DNA of 64,000 bases from Acidobacteriota bacterium (lineage in GTDB: Bacteria; Acidobacteriota; Thermoanaerobaculia; UBA5066), in assembly GCA_029781975.1 (NCBI GenBank), contig JAKOVQ010000016.1:186001-250000 (forward strand). Reading direction: 5' to 3'. The stretch's first letter is position 1. Each line of letters begins with the position of its first letter. Below, one piece after another: positions 19,929 through 33,057 of this stretch. The notes beneath the pieces were generated by a model that was not told the DNA's origin, did no database searches, and was given only the letters and a program-made list of their open reading frames with translations. A program made the position numbers and the translations under genes.

Positions 19929-21299
19929 ATGCTAGCATTTCGCCATCGAACGGCACCGGTGCCGAGCCGGGACGGGCAGCCTGTGGAAAAGACGACCTCC
20001 TGGGATCGGATTCTCGAGCACCTCAAGAGCCGCGTCGACGAGCGGGACTTCGAGACCTGGTTCCGCGGCACGCGCCAGAAGTCCGAGAGCGCGGACGCCA
20101 TTAACGTCCTGATCACGAGCCCCCTCTTCATCGAGTACATCCCGCGCGAGTTCGGCGACCGGATCGGCGAGGCCGCGCGCCTCGCCGGACTCGAGGGGAG
20201 GGAGATCCGCTTCCGGCTCGAGGGAGAGGAAGACTATCGTGCGGCCCTCACCCCTTCGCGCCAGGCGCCCCCCCGCCGGCGGACCGGGGACCTCAACCCC
20301 TCGTACACCTTCGAGAACTTCGTCACGGGGGCCTCGAACCGCCTCGCGCATGCCGCGGCCCTCCGCGTCGCGGACCAGACCTCGCGCCAGTACAACCCCC
20401 TCTTCATCTGCGGGGCGACGGGGCTCGGGAAGACCCACCTCATGCAGGCCATCGGGCACCGCCGCCTGAGCCGGCGCCCGGGGGAGAGGATCGTCTACCT
20501 CACCTCCGAGAGCTTCGTGAACGACGTCGTCGCCGGGGTCCGCTTCAACCGGATGGAGTCCGTCCGCCAGCGCCTGCGAGCCGTCGACGTCCTCCTGCTC
20601 GACGACGTCGAGTTCGTCGTCGGCAAGGAGGCCTCCGAGAACGAGCTCTTCCACACCTTCAACGCCCTCTACGAGGCGGGCAACCAGATCGTCTTCACGT
20701 CCGACGTGCCGCCGCGCGAGATCCCGGGGCTCACCGACCGTCTCAAGAGCCGCTTCGAGGGAGGGCTCATCGTCGACATCCAGCTCCCGGACTTCGAGAC
20801 GAAGGTCGCGATCCTCCGCCACAAGGCGGAGCACGCCAAGCTGGAGCTCTCCGACGAGGTGGCCTTCTTCCTCGCCGCCAAGGTCAAGTCCCACGTCCGC
20901 GAGCTCGAGGGCTACTTCAACCTCGTGGTGGCGACCGCGTCGCTCAAGGGGGAGCCGATCACGAAGGACCTCGCCCAGGAGGCGCTCCGGAGCGTCGTCA
21001 AGGACGAGGCCCACCGCGCCGCGCCGGCCGACATCCTCCGGGCGGTCGCCGGCCAGTTCGGCCTGAAGCCGGCCGAGCTCCGCGCGCGGACGAAGAGGAG
21101 CTCCATCGTCGTCCCGCGGCAGATCGCGATGTACGTCCTCAAGGAGACGACCAGCCTCTCCCTCCCGGAGATCGGACGGCTCTTCGGCGACAAGCACCAC
21201 ACCACGGCCCTCCACTCGATCCGGAAGGTGACGTCGCGACGGGAGGAGGACCCCGACTTCGACCGCCAGGTCGCGGCGCTGGTCGCCCAGTTTCGCTGA
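19929..21299 (+). CDS. dnaA: Chromosomal replication initiator DnaA
   Basis: A 456-aa AAA+ initiator that opens the origin. Domain I includes LKSRVDERDFETWF. The AAA+ domain has NPLFICGATGLGKTHLMQAIGH (Walker A) and VDVLLLDDVEF (Walker B). The C-terminal DNA-binding domain carries VPRQIAMYVLKETTSLSLPEIGRLFGDKHHTTALHSIRK. I chose ATG 19929 because GGGAGGAT precedes it. GTG 19982, just before EKTTSWDRIL, would give a more typical length. A DnaA-box-like TGTGGAAAA occurs at 19981-19989 inside the gene. Confidence 0.95.
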   Translation: MLAFRHRTAPVPSRDGQPVEKTTSWDRILEHLKSRVDERDFETWFRGTRQKSESADAINVLITSPLFIEYIPREFGDRIGEAARLAGLEGREIRFRLEGEEDYRAALTPSRQAPPRRRTGDLNPSYTFENFVTGASNRLAHAAALRVADQTSRQYNPLFICGATGLGKTHLMQAIGHRRLSRRPGERIVYLTSESFVNDVVAGVRFNRMESVRQRLRAVDVLLLDDVEFVVGKEASENELFHTFNALYEAGNQIVFTSDVPPREIPGLTDRLKSRFEGGLIVDIQLPDFETKVAILRHKAEHAKLELSDEVAFFLAAKVKSHVRELEGYFNLVVATASLKGEPITKDLAQEALRSVVKDEAHRAAPADILRAVAGQFGLKPAELRARTKRSSIVVPRQIAMYVLKETTSLSLPEIGRLFGDKHHTTALHSIRKVTSRREEDPDFDRQVAALVAQFR

Positions 21300-21532
21300 C
21301 CCCCCTGTCGAGATCCGCCGGTCCCCCTGTGCAACCCGGAGGAGATCTTCCCGGGGACGTCCCGGCGCCGACACAATCACACAGGGCGGCGCTCCGGGAT
21401 TCACAGCGATCGAATCAAGCAAACGGCGTCGTTTCATCGACTTACAAACCTCTTCAGGAAGGACCCCTCCCTTCTACTCCTACTTCTGGTAGATCTCTTT
21501 TGATGCTAAGATTTTAGGGTTAAGGAGGAGAC
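21300..21532. other. Candidate replication origin (oriC), dnaA-dnaN intergenic region
   Basis: This 233-bp gap is clearly richer in A and T than its surroundings, most of all from 21400 to 21525. It lies between dnaA and dnaN where gene orientation switches from leftward to rightward. It contains a GC-rich patch (GGACCCCTCCC), a DnaA-trio-like run, and an AT-rich stretch (TTTTGATGCTAAGATTTTAGGG). I find no good TTATCCACA box; the nearest is GGATTCACA at 21397. The call therefore rests on position and composition. Confidence 0.7.
21471..21485 (-). promoter_or_regulatory. DnaA-trio-like element
   Basis: The minus strand reads AAG-TAG-GAG-TAG-AAG, close to the repeating trinucleotide known as DnaA-trios. 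It is flanked by a GC-rich patch on its 3' side and AT-rich DNA on its 5' side, as in the basal unwinding system described for Bacillus. Confidence 0.5.
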
Positions 21533-22657
21533 GTGGAGCTGACTCTTCCGGCCGCGGCTCTCTCGCGCGAGCTGAGTCTCATGCAAGGGGTCGTCGAAAA
21601 GCGCGCGACCCACCAGATCCTGACGAACGTCCTCCTCGAGGGCCGGGGAAACGTCCTGTCCCTGACGGCCACCGACCTCGACACGACGTTCGTGTCCGAG
21701 GTCGAGAGCCTCTCCCTGAAGGTCCCGGGCGCGGTGACCGCACCGGCCCGCAGGCTCTTCGACATCGTCCGCGACCTTCCGTCCGCCGCCGAGATCCGCC
21801 TCAAGGTCCTCGAGAACAACCACGTGCAGCTCGACTGCGCGAACCCGAAGCTGAGGGTGAGGCTCAACGGCCTTCCGGCGACGGACTTCCCCACGAGGCC
21901 GGAGGTGTCGGGAGGGCCGTCGCTGACGATCCCGTTCGGGACGCTTCGCCGGATGGTCGAGAAGGTCCGGTTCGCGGTCTCGACCGAGGAGATGCGCCTG
22001 CAGCTCCAGGGGGCCCTCCTCAAGCCGGGCGACGGCGGGCTGGAGATGGCCGCCACCGACGGACACCGCCTCGCGCTCGTCGCCGTGGAGGAGGCTCAGA
22101 TCGAGGAGGGGTTCGAGCCGGTCCTCGTCTCCAAGAAGATCCTCGACGAGCTGGGCCGGCTCGACGCGCCCGACGAGGTCCCGGTGACCATCGTCCGGGG
22201 CGCGAACCACATCGGCTTCACCGTCGGTCCGCGCCGCCTCTTCTCCAAGCTCGACGAGAGGCGTTTTCCGGACTACGAGAAGGTGATCTCGAAGGACAAC
22301 ACGAAGAGGGCGGTCGTCGACCGCCAGGAGCTCCTCTCCGCCGTCAAGAGGATCTCCCTCCTCTCCGGAGACAGGACCAAGGCCGTGACGGTCGGTTTCC
22401 GTCCCGGGGCGATCGTCATCTCGTCCGAGAGCCAGGACGTCGGGGACGGGGACCAGGAGATCGCGGCGGAGTACGACAGCACGACGATGAGCCTGAGGCT
22501 GAACGCGCGCTACCTCGAGCAGTTCCTCGAGGTGGTCGAGACGCCGCAGGTCCATCTCTTCGTCCGGGACGAGCAGGCCCAGTGCCAGGGACGTCCCGGC
22601 GGGCCGATCACCGGCGTGAAGAGCTACCTGTACGTCGTGATGCCGATGCGGATCTGA
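21533..22657 (+). CDS. dnaN: DNA polymerase III beta sliding clamp
   Basis: A 374-aa clamp with three repeats of the clamp fold. Conserved stretches are LTATDLDT, MAATDGHRLALV and YLYVVMPMRI at the C-terminus, which ends the ligand-binding pocket. GTG 21533 is preceded by a near-perfect AAGGAGGAG. The gene follows the origin region and is six bases upstream of recF. Confidence 0.97.
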   Translation: MELTLPAAALSRELSLMQGVVEKRATHQILTNVLLEGRGNVLSLTATDLDTTFVSEVESLSLKVPGAVTAPARRLFDIVRDLPSAAEIRLKVLENNHVQLDCANPKLRVRLNGLPATDFPTRPEVSGGPSLTIPFGTLRRMVEKVRFAVSTEEMRLQLQGALLKPGDGGLEMAATDGHRLALVAVEEAQIEEGFEPVLVSKKILDELGRLDAPDEVPVTIVRGANHIGFTVGPRRLFSKLDERRFPDYEKVISKDNTKRAVVDRQELLSAVKRISLLSGDRTKAVTVGFRPGAIVISSESQDVGDGDQEIAAEYDSTTMSLRLNARYLEQFLEVVETPQVHLFVRDEQAQCQGRPGGPITGVKSYLYVVMPMRI

Positions 22658-22663
22658 GGCCGC

Positions 22664-26298
<3,635 letters not shown>

Positions 26299-26308
26299 AG
26301 CCACGCGC

Positions 26309-28927
26309 ATGACGGACCAGCCAGAAGCCCCCGCCGAGCAGCGGATCCCCGTCTCCATCGAGGAGGAGATCCGCCGCAGCTACCTCGACTACGCGATGTC
26401 CGTGATCGTCGGGCGCGCCCTCCCCGACGTCCGCGACGGCCTGAAGCCGGTCCACCGTCGCGTCCTCTTCGGGATGTGGGAGCAGGGGAACCGGTTCAAC
26501 AAGGCCCACAAGAAGTCCGCCCGCATCGTGGGCGACGTGATGGGCAAGTACCACCCCCACGGGGACCAGGCCATCTACGACACCGTCGTGAGGCTGGCCC
26601 AGCCGTTCTCGATGAGCGAGCCGCTCGTCGACGGGCAGGGGAACTTCGGGTCGATCGACGGCGACAACGCCGCGGCGATGCGGTACACGGAGATCCGGCT
26701 GACCCGCCTGGCCGAGGAGCTCCTCGGCGACGACATCGAGAAGGAGACCGTCGACTGGACCCCGAACTACGACGGGTCGCTCGAGGAGCCGACGGTCCTC
26801 CCGGCGAAGTTCCCGAACCTCCTGGTGAACGGCGCCGAGGGGATCGCGGTCGGCATGGCCACCAAGATCCCCCCGCACAACCTCCGGGAGGCCTGCGACG
26901 CGGCGATCCTCCTCCTCGACGACCCGGCGACCCCGCTCGACCGGCTCCTCTCCGTCCTCCCCGGGCCCGACTTCCCGACGGGCGGCGTGATCCGCGGGCG
27001 GCAGGGGATCGTCGAGGCCTACAAGACGGGCCGCGGGATCCTCCAGGTGCGGGGCCGGGCCGAGATCGAGACGAGCGCCCGGGGGGACCGCGAGTCGATC
27101 GTGATCACCGAGATCCCCTTCCAGGTGAACAAGGCGCGCCTCATCGAGCAGATCGCCGACCTCGTCAACGAGAAGAGGGTCGAGGGGGTCTCCGCCATCC
27201 GCGACGAGTCCGACCGGCAGGGGATGCGGGTCGTCGTCGACCTCAAGCGCGGGGAGAACGCCAACGTCCTCCTCAACAGGCTCTTCGCCCTGACCCCGCT
27301 CCAGTCGTCGTTCGGGATCATCTTCCTCGCGATCGTCGACGGGCAGCCGCGCGTCCTGCCGCTCCGGGACCTCCTCTCCCACTTCCTCGACCACCGCCGC
27401 CAGGTCGTGGTCCGGAGGACCAAGTTCGACCTCGGGAAGGCGGAGGAGCGCGCCCACCTCCTCCTCGGCCTCGCCCTCGCCCTGGCGGACCTCGACGCCG
27501 TGATCCGGATCATCCGGGGCTCGAAGGACCCGGCCCAGGCGCGGGAGCGCCTCACCCGGGAGGTCGCCTTCGAGGTCGAGGGGCTCGCCCGCTTCCTCGG
27601 GGTCGAGCACCTCGAGCTGACGCCCCGGGCCCGCCGCGACGGCGCCCTCGTCCGCCTCGACGAGACGCAGGCCCAGGCGATCCTCGACATGCGGCTGCAG
27701 CGGCTGACCGGCCTCGAGCGCGAGAAGATCGTCGCGGAGTACCGGGAGGTCCTCGCGCTCGTCGCCGACCTGAAGGACATCCTGGCCCGGCCCGAGCGGG
27801 TGACGGCGATCCTGAAGTCCGAGCTCCTCGAGGTGAAGGAGCGCTTCGGGGGACCGCGGAGGACGGAGATCTCGGTCGAGGAGGGGGACCTCGCCATCGA
27901 AGACCTGATCGCCGAGGAGCTCGTCGTCCTCACCGTCACCCGGGGGGGCTACGCCAAGAGGACCCCCCTCTCCGTCTACCGCGAGCAGAGGCGGGGCGGG
28001 AAGGGGCGGACCGGGGCGGCCACGACCGAGGAGGACGTCGTCGACCAGCTGTTCGTCGCCTCGACGCACGACTACCTCCTCGCCTTCACCAACCGGGGGC
28101 GCGTCTTCTGGATCAAGGTCTACGACGTCCCCTCCGCAGCGCCGACCGCGCGCGGCAAGGCGCTCGTCAACCTGATCTCGCTCGAGCAGGGCGAGACGGT
28201 CGCGGCGCTGACCACCACGCGCGACTTCCCGGAGACGCAGTACCTCCTCTTCGCCACGCGGCGCGGCCTCGTGAAGAAGACGGTCCTCTCCGCCTACGGC
28301 AACCCCCGCGCCGCCGGCATCATCGCGATCAACCTCGAGGAGGGGGACGAGCTCCTCTCGGTCCACGTGACGGACGGCTCCCGCCAGGTCTTCCTCGGAA
28401 CGCGCGGCGGCATGGCGATCAAGTTCTCCGAGAGCGACGTGAGGGCGACCGGCCGGGACACGACGGGAGTCAAGGGGATCGAGCTGAAGGAGGGCGACGT
28501 CGTGGTCGAGATGGATCTCGTCGAGGAGGACGGGGCGCTCCTGGCCGTGACCGAGAACGGCTACGGGAAGCGGACCGACGTGGCCGAGTACCGGCACCAG
28601 GCGCGCGGCGGGTCGGGCGTCATCAACGTGAAGGTGACCGAGAAGACGGGTCCCGTCGTCGGGATCAAGTCGGTGACGGGGTCCCACCAGCTCCTCGTCA
28701 TCACAGAGAAGGGGATCCTGATCCGGTTCGCCGCCGCCGAGGTGAGGGAGACGGGCCGGGCCGCGCAGGGCGTCCGCCTCATCGACCTCGAGGAGGGGGA
28801 CCGCGTCGTCGCCGTCGCCACGATGGACGAGAAGGACGAGAGCCCGGAGCCCGAGGACGCCGGCGGGGCCGGGGAGGGGACGGACGCCGCCCGGGGCGGG
28901 CCCGGGCCCGAGCCGGAAACCGAGTAG
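26309..28927 (+). CDS. gyrA: DNA gyrase subunit A
   Basis: An 872-aa DNA-cleaving subunit of gyrase. The catalytic Tyr is Y126 in [11 protein letters not shown]. The C-terminal wrapping domain contains the GyrA-box QRRGGKG, which separates gyrase from topoisomerase IV. The quinolone region reads [11 protein letters not shown], with Gln87 where E. coli has Ser83. Its last bases hold a -10-like TAGAGT that may serve the next gene. Confidence 0.97.
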   Translation: MTDQPEAPAEQRIPVSIEEEIRRSYLDYAMSVIVGRALPDVRDGLKPVHRRVLFGMWEQGNRFNKAHKKSARIVGDVMGKYHPHGDQAIYDTVVRLAQPFSMSEPLVDGQGNFGSIDGDNAAAMRYTEIRLTRLAEELLGDDIEKETVDWTPNYDGSLEEPTVLPAKFPNLLVNGAEGIAVGMATKIPPHNLREACDAAILLLDDPATPLDRLLSVLPGPDFPTGGVIRGRQGIVEAYKTGRGILQVRGRAEIETSARGDRESIVITEIPFQVNKARLIEQIADLVNEKRVEGVSAIRDESDRQGMRVVVDLKRGENANVLLNRLFALTPLQSSFGIIFLAIVDGQPRVLPLRDLLSHFLDHRRQVVVRRTKFDLGKAEERAHLLLGLALALADLDAVIRIIRGSKDPAQARERLTREVAFEVEGLARFLGVEHLELTPRARRDGALVRLDETQAQAILDMRLQRLTGLEREKIVAEYREVLALVADLKDILARPERVTAILKSELLEVKERFGGPRRTEISVEEGDLAIEDLIAEELVVLTVTRGGYAKRTPLSVYREQRRGGKGRTGAATTEEDVVDQLFVASTHDYLLAFTNRGRVFWIKVYDVPSAAPTARGKALVNLISLEQGETVAALTTTRDFPETQYLLFATRRGLVKKTVLSAYGNPRAAGIIAINLEEGDELLSVHVTDGSRQVFLGTRGGMAIKFSESDVRATGRDTTGVKGIELKEGDVVVEMDLVEEDGALLAVTENGYGKRTDVAEYRHQARGGSGVINVKVTEKTGPVVGIKSVTGSHQLLVITEKGILIRFAAAEVRETGRAAQGVRLIDLEEGDRVVAVATMDEKDESPEPEDAGGAGEGTDAARGGPGPEPETE

Positions 28928-28930
28928 AGT
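28925..28930 (+). promoter_or_regulatory. -10-like TAGAGT seven bases before the start codon
   Basis: The hexamer overlaps the gyrA stop codon and lies 7 nt before ATG 28938, which has no clear Shine-Dalgarno. The spacing suits a leaderless transcript. Confidence 0.35.
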
Positions 28931-28937
28931 CGGGGCC

Positions 28938-29591
28938 ATGAGATTCTTCCTGGACACCGTGGACGTCGACGACGCGCGCCGGGCGCGCGAGTGGGGCCTC
29001 CTCGACGGGATCCTCGTCCGCCCCGACGCGGTCGCGTCGGCGGGCCGCGACTACCGGCGCTCCGTGGCGGACCTCGCGCAGGTGGGCGACGGCGCCGTCG
29101 TGGCGACGGTCACGGCGGCGGAGCCGAAGGGGATGTACAAGGAGGCGCGCGAGCTCCACAAGCTCGGCAAGAACCTCGTCATCCGGGTGCCGATGTCGCG
29201 CGAGGGGCTGCGTGTCGTGAGGCTCCTCAACGACGAGCAGATCGCCACCGACGTCGGCCTCGTCTTCAGCCCGATGCAGGCCCTCCTGGCCGCCCGGGCC
29301 GGGTCGGCGTACGTCTCCGCGCACGTCGGCGCGCTCGACGACTCGAGCCAGATCGGGATGGACGTCGTCGACGCCATCGTCCGCGTCTACGACAACTACG
29401 GCCTGCAGACCCAGATCGTCGTCGACGGGATCCAGAGCCCGGTCCACGTCCTCGACGCGGCCACGATGGGGGCGGACGTGGGGGTCCTCCCGTTCGCGGT
29501 CCTCGACCGGCTCTTCGACCACCCCCTGACCTCCGCCGGCCTCGCCGCGCTCCGCGTCCACGCGGGGGACGGGACCCGCCGCGTGCATTGA
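28938..29591 (+). CDS. Transaldolase/fructose-6-phosphate aldolase-family protein lacking catalytic residues
   Basis: A 217-aa protein with the TalC/MipB (small transaldolase) fold. The framework MRFFLDTVDVDDARRA, GMYKEARELHKLG, VPMSREGLRVVRLL and GSAYVSAHVGALDD follows the family. Asp6 is kept, but the residue at the position of Asn28 is Arg28 (GILVRPD instead of GxTTNPS). The Schiff-base Lys85 position is also Arg (LVIRVP instead of IVVKVP). A classical aldolase or transaldolase reaction is therefore unlikely. It may be a pseudoenzyme or a sugar-phosphate-binding protein. Confidence 0.8.
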   Translation: MRFFLDTVDVDDARRAREWGLLDGILVRPDAVASAGRDYRRSVADLAQVGDGAVVATVTAAEPKGMYKEARELHKLGKNLVIRVPMSREGLRVVRLLNDEQIATDVGLVFSPMQALLAARAGSAYVSAHVGALDDSSQIGMDVVDAIVRVYDNYGLQTQIVVDGIQSPVHVLDAATMGADVGVLPFAVLDRLFDHPLTSAGLAALRVHAGDGTRRVH

Positions 29592-29595
29592 GCCG

Positions 29596-29880
29596 ATGAC
29601 GATCTCGCGGGAGCGGGCGGCCGACCTGTCGCGGCGGATCGTCGAGCGGCTCCGGAAGACGCCGGGGGTGGAGCTGGCGGCCGAGCCGGAGCTCGTCAGG
29701 ACCCGGCTCGTCCAGGCCTTCCTCGAGTTCGAGCGCGAGGCGGACGCGATCGGGGATGCCGTCCGGGCGAAGCTCCTGGCGCGCCCCCGCCACCCGACGG
29801 AAGGGTCGCGGGAGTGGGACCTCCTCTACTCGGAGGAGGTCGGGCGGGCCTTCTCCGCGCTCGTCAGCCGCGGCGAGTAG
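29596..29880 (+). CDS. DUF507 family protein
   Basis: A 94-aa protein matching the DUF507 pattern: an N-terminal helix SRERAADLSRRIVERLRK, a central EFEREADAIGDAVRAKL segment and the C-terminal EGSREWDLLYSEEVGRAF. It begins 4 bp after the transaldolase-like gene, so the two are probably co-transcribed. No function is established for the family, and no membrane or signal sequence is seen. Confidence 0.85.
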   Translation: MTISRERAADLSRRIVERLRKTPGVELAAEPELVRTRLVQAFLEFEREADAIGDAVRAKLLARPRHPTEGSREWDLLYSEEVGRAFSALVSRGE

Positions 29881-29958
29881 TCGGCCGGCCGGGGAGGGGC
29901 GTTGGTTGGTGTCTCGTCCCGGTCTTCTTGCGTTTGGTCTAGGCCAAGAGCCATCCTG

Positions 29959-29978
29959 ACGGGCGTGGAAACGCCCGT
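29959..29978 (+). promoter_or_regulatory. Perfect hairpin at the pdxR start
   Basis: ACGGGCGT-GGAA-ACGCCCGT is an 8-bp perfect stem closed by a GNRA-type tetraloop. It overlaps both candidate GTG starts of pdxR (29965 and 29977), so it could be an operator or an RNA element that limits translation. Confidence 0.5.
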
Positions 29979-31473
29979 GACGCTCCCCGATGGCCCGGCC
30001 CCTGGTCGGATCCCGCTCTACCGGACGATCTCGGACGGGATCATCCGCGACATCCGGCGGGGCCGGTACCTCGAGGGGACGCGCCTTCCGGCCTCGCGCG
30101 CCCTCGCGAAGGAGCTCGGGGTGAACCGGGCCACGGTCCACCAGGCCCTCCAGGTCCTCAAGCGGGAGGGGTGGATCGAGACGAACAAGGGGGGCGGGAC
30201 CCACGTCGCCCGGCGCTCCGCGGCGGCCCCCGTCCTGGCGCCGTCGCCCGCCTGGGACCGGATCTCCTCCTCGCTCCTCTCCCGGATCGTGGCCGAGGCC
30301 GCCGGGCAGGAGCCGTTCCCCGACGCCCCCTTCGACCTCGCCCGCCTCGCCCCGGACGAGAGGGAGTTCCCGGCGGAGGAGTTCGCGGCGGCGCTCTCCG
30401 AGGTGGCGCGCGACGGGGCCCTCCTCGCGTACGGCTCCCCCTTCGGCTACCGGCCGCTCCGCGAGACGATCGCGCGGCGCCTCGAGCGGAGAGGGATCCC
30501 GGCCGACGCGGACGCGATCCTCGTCGTCAACGGCGCGCAGCAGGGCCTCGACCTGATCACGCGCGCGCTCGTCGACCCGTCGGACCCCGTGGCGGTGGAG
30601 GAGCCGAGCTACTCGGGGGCCCTCGCCCTCCTCCGGGCGCACCGGGCCCGGCTCCTCGGCGTCCCGCTCGACGCGTCGGGCCCGACGCCGGAGGCGCTCC
30701 GGGCGGTCCTCGCCGAGAGGCCGAAGTTCCTCTACACGATCCCGGACTTCCAGAATCCCACCGGGCTCCTGACCTCCCCCGGCCGCCGGGCGGAGATCGT
30801 CGAGGCCGCGGCCGAGGCGGGGGTCCTCGTCGTCGAGGACGCCTTCGACGCCGACCTCCTCGTGGAGGGGGAGCTCCCGCCCCCCCTCGCCGCGCTGGCC
30901 CCCGGCCTCGTCGTCCACCTCGGGACCCTCTCGAAGGCGCTCTTCCCGGGCGTGAGGGTGGGGTGGATCTCGGGGCCGCGCGAGCTCGTCCACCGGCTCG
31001 CCGCGCTCAAGAGGATCGGGGAGCTGACCTCGCCCCCGGTCCTCCAGGCCGCGCTCAACCTCTTCCTCGCGCGCGGCGGCTACGACCGGCACCTGGCGCG
31101 GACCCGCGCCCGCCTGAAGGCGCGGCTCGCCGTGGCGCACCGGACCATCGCCCGGTGCTTCCCCGCCGGCACCCGCTGCGAGAAGCCGCTCGGCGGCTAC
31201 GTCCTGTGGGTCCGGCTCCCGGAGGGGGTCTCGGGGCGGGAGCTGGCGGCCTCGGTGCGGGGGGAAGGGGTCCTCCTTTCGCCCGGGGCGGATTACGTCC
31301 CCGACCGGTCCGACGTCGCCGCCGTCCGCCTCTCGGTGGCCCGCCTCTCCGGCGCGGAGCTGGAGGCGGCCCTGGAGATCGCGGGGACCCACGCGCGGCA
31401 GGCCGCGCGCCGCGCCCGCCGGGCCGCGGGGCCGGCCGGCGTCCGGGGCGAGGAAGCCCTCATCGGCATCTGA
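29965..31473 (+). CDS. pdxR: MocR/PdxR-type regulator of PLP synthesis
   Basis: A 502-aa GntR-type winged helix ([38 protein letters not shown], residues about 15-80) fused to a fold-type I aminotransferase-like domain that senses PLP. The Schiff-base Lys lies in [16 protein letters not shown], with PDFQNPTG before it. Because pdxS and pdxT follow directly in the same direction, it most likely controls them. PdxR is usually divergent from pdxST, so this co-directional layout is less common. Start is uncertain between TTG 29902, GTG 29965 and GTG 29977. Confidence 0.88.
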   Translation: METPVTLPDGPAPGRIPLYRTISDGIIRDIRRGRYLEGTRLPASRALAKELGVNRATVHQALQVLKREGWIETNKGGGTHVARRSAAAPVLAPSPAWDRISSSLLSRIVAEAAGQEPFPDAPFDLARLAPDEREFPAEEFAAALSEVARDGALLAYGSPFGYRPLRETIARRLERRGIPADADAILVVNGAQQGLDLITRALVDPSDPVAVEEPSYSGALALLRAHRARLLGVPLDASGPTPEALRAVLAERPKFLYTIPDFQNPTGLLTSPGRRAEIVEAAAEAGVLVVEDAFDADLLVEGELPPPLAALAPGLVVHLGTLSKALFPGVRVGWISGPRELVHRLAALKRIGELTSPPVLQAALNLFLARGGYDRHLARTRARLKARLAVAHRTIARCFPAGTRCEKPLGGYVLWVRLPEGVSGRELAASVRGEGVLLSPGADYVPDRSDVAAVRLSVARLSGAELEAALEIAGTHARQAARRARRAAGPAGVRGEEALIGI

Positions 31474-31505
31474 AGAGACGGAACCAGACACCGAAAGGAA
31501 CGACC

Positions 31506-32420
31506 ATGAGCAGCACCTTTCCCACCTTCGCCACCCCGTTCACCTCCGACGCCTTCCGCGTGAAGGTCGGCCTCGCCGAGATGCTCAAGGGCGGCGTCAT
31601 CATGGACGTCGTCAACGCCGAGCAGGCGAAGGTCGCCGAGGACGCCGGCGCGGCGGCCGTCATGGCGCTCGAGCGGGTCCCGGCCGACATCCGGAGGGAC
31701 GGCGGCGTCGCCCGGATGTCGCCGGTCGCCAAGATCCGCGAGATCCAGGCCGCCGTCTCGATCCCCGTGATGGCCAAGTGCCGGATCGGGCACGTCGCCG
31801 AGGCGCGGGTCCTCGAGTCGCTCGAGGTCGACTTCATCGACGAGAGCGAGGTCCTGACCCCGGCCGACGAGGCGAACCACGTCTACAAGCACGACTTCAA
31901 GGTCCCCTTCGTCTGCGGCTGCCGCAACCTGGGCGAGGCGCTGCGGCGGATCGGCGAGGGGGCGGCGATGATCCGGACCAAGGGCGAGGCGGGGACGGGA
32001 GACATCGTCCACGCCGTGAAGCACCTGCGGGAGGTGACGCGCGCGATGAAGGCGCTCACCCTCCTCACCCGCGACGAGTGGATGGCCGCCGCCAAGGAGC
32101 TGGGGGCGCCGTTCGAGCTGGTGATCTGGGTCGCGGAGAACGGGAAGCTCCCCGTGCCGAACTTCGCCGCCGGCGGCGTCGCCACGCCGGCCGACGCGGC
32201 GCTCTGCCGGATCCTCGGGGCCGAGGCGATCTTCGTCGGCTCCGGGATCTTCAAGTCGGACGACCCGGCGAAGCGGGCGCGGGCCATCGTCGAGGCGACG
32301 ACGCACTGGAACGACCCCGCGCGCGTCGCGAAGGCGTCGGAGGACCTCGGCGAGGGGATGAAGGGGCTCGAGGCCGCGAAGCTCGCCGAGTCCGAGATGC
32401 TCCAGACCCGCGGCTGGTGA
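31506..32420 (+). CDS. pdxS: Pyridoxal 5'-phosphate synthase subunit PdxS
   Basis: A 304-aa (beta/alpha)8 synthase that makes PLP from ribose 5-phosphate, glyceraldehyde 3-phosphate and ammonia delivered by PdxT. Conserved stretches are [54 protein letters not shown] and [15 protein letters not shown]. The track frame starts much earlier as a shadow. ATG 31506 follows AAAGGAA and gives the normal length. Confidence 0.98.
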   Translation: MSSTFPTFATPFTSDAFRVKVGLAEMLKGGVIMDVVNAEQAKVAEDAGAAAVMALERVPADIRRDGGVARMSPVAKIREIQAAVSIPVMAKCRIGHVAEARVLESLEVDFIDESEVLTPADEANHVYKHDFKVPFVCGCRNLGEALRRIGEGAAMIRTKGEAGTGDIVHAVKHLREVTRAMKALTLLTRDEWMAAAKELGAPFELVIWVAENGKLPVPNFAAGGVATPADAALCRILGAEAIFVGSGIFKSDDPAKRARAIVEATTHWNDPARVAKASEDLGEGMKGLEAAKLAESEMLQTRGW

Positions 32421-32424
32421 GGCG

Positions 32425-33057
32425 ATGACGGGCCGGCCGGGGGGGACGCCCGCCCGGGCGCCGGGGACGGCGTCGCCCCGCGCCATCGGCGTCCTGGCGC
32501 TCCAGGGCGACTTCGAGGCCCACGCACGCGCCCTCGCGGCCGTGGGAGTCCCCGCGGTCGAGGTCCGGACGGCGGGCCAGCTCCTGTCCGCCGCCGGGCT
32601 CGTCCTTCCGGGCGGCGAGTCGACGACGCTCTGGAAGCTGATGGAGGGGACCGGGATCGCCGAGGCGATCGCGGAGGTCGTCCGCCGGGGCGACCCCGTC
32701 CTCGCCACCTGCGCGGGGGCGATCCTCCTCTCCCGCCGGATCCTGAACCCGGAGCGGCCCGGGCTCGGGCTCCTCGACGTCACCGCCGTCCGGAACGCCT
32801 ACGGCAGGCAGCTCGACTCCACCGTGGTCCGCCTGACCGACCTCGACCGGACGGCCCTCGGGAGCGATCCGCTGGAGGCGGTCTTCATCCGGGCGCCCCG
32901 CCTCGAGGCCCCCGGACCCGGCGTCGAGGTCCTCGCGCGGCGGGACGGCGATCCGGTCCTGGTGAGGCAGGGGAACGTGCTCGCCGCCACGTTCCACCCG
33001 GAGCTGGGCGAGGACTCCCGCGTCACGAGGCTCTTCGTCGCGGCCGGGCGCCGGTGA
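32425..33057 (+). CDS. pdxT: Pyridoxal 5'-phosphate synthase glutaminase subunit PdxT
   Basis: A 210-aa class I glutaminase that feeds ammonia to PdxS. The motifs are LALQGDFEAHA, LVLPGGEST, the nucleophile Cys in LATCAGAILLS and the catalytic His-x-Glu in TFHPELGED. About 20 extra residues precede the usual N-terminus. The gene lies 4 bp after pdxS and overlaps the next gene by GTGA. Confidence 0.96.
   Translation: MTGRPGGTPARAPGTASPRAIGVLALQGDFEAHARALAAVGVPAVEVRTAGQLLSAAGLVLPGGESTTLWKLMEGTGIAEAIAEVVRRGDPVLATCAGAILLSRRILNPERPGLGLLDVTAVRNAYGRQLDSTVVRLTDLDRTALGSDPLEAVFIRAPRLEAPGPGVEVLARRDGDPVLVRQGNVLAATFHPELGEDSRVTRLFVAAGRR

Noticed and set aside
21320-21410. DnaA boxes in the dnaA-dnaN gap (CCTGTGCAAC, AATCACACA, GGATTCACA)
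   Set aside because: Each has three or more mismatches to TTATCCACA, so I did not annotate them as boxes.
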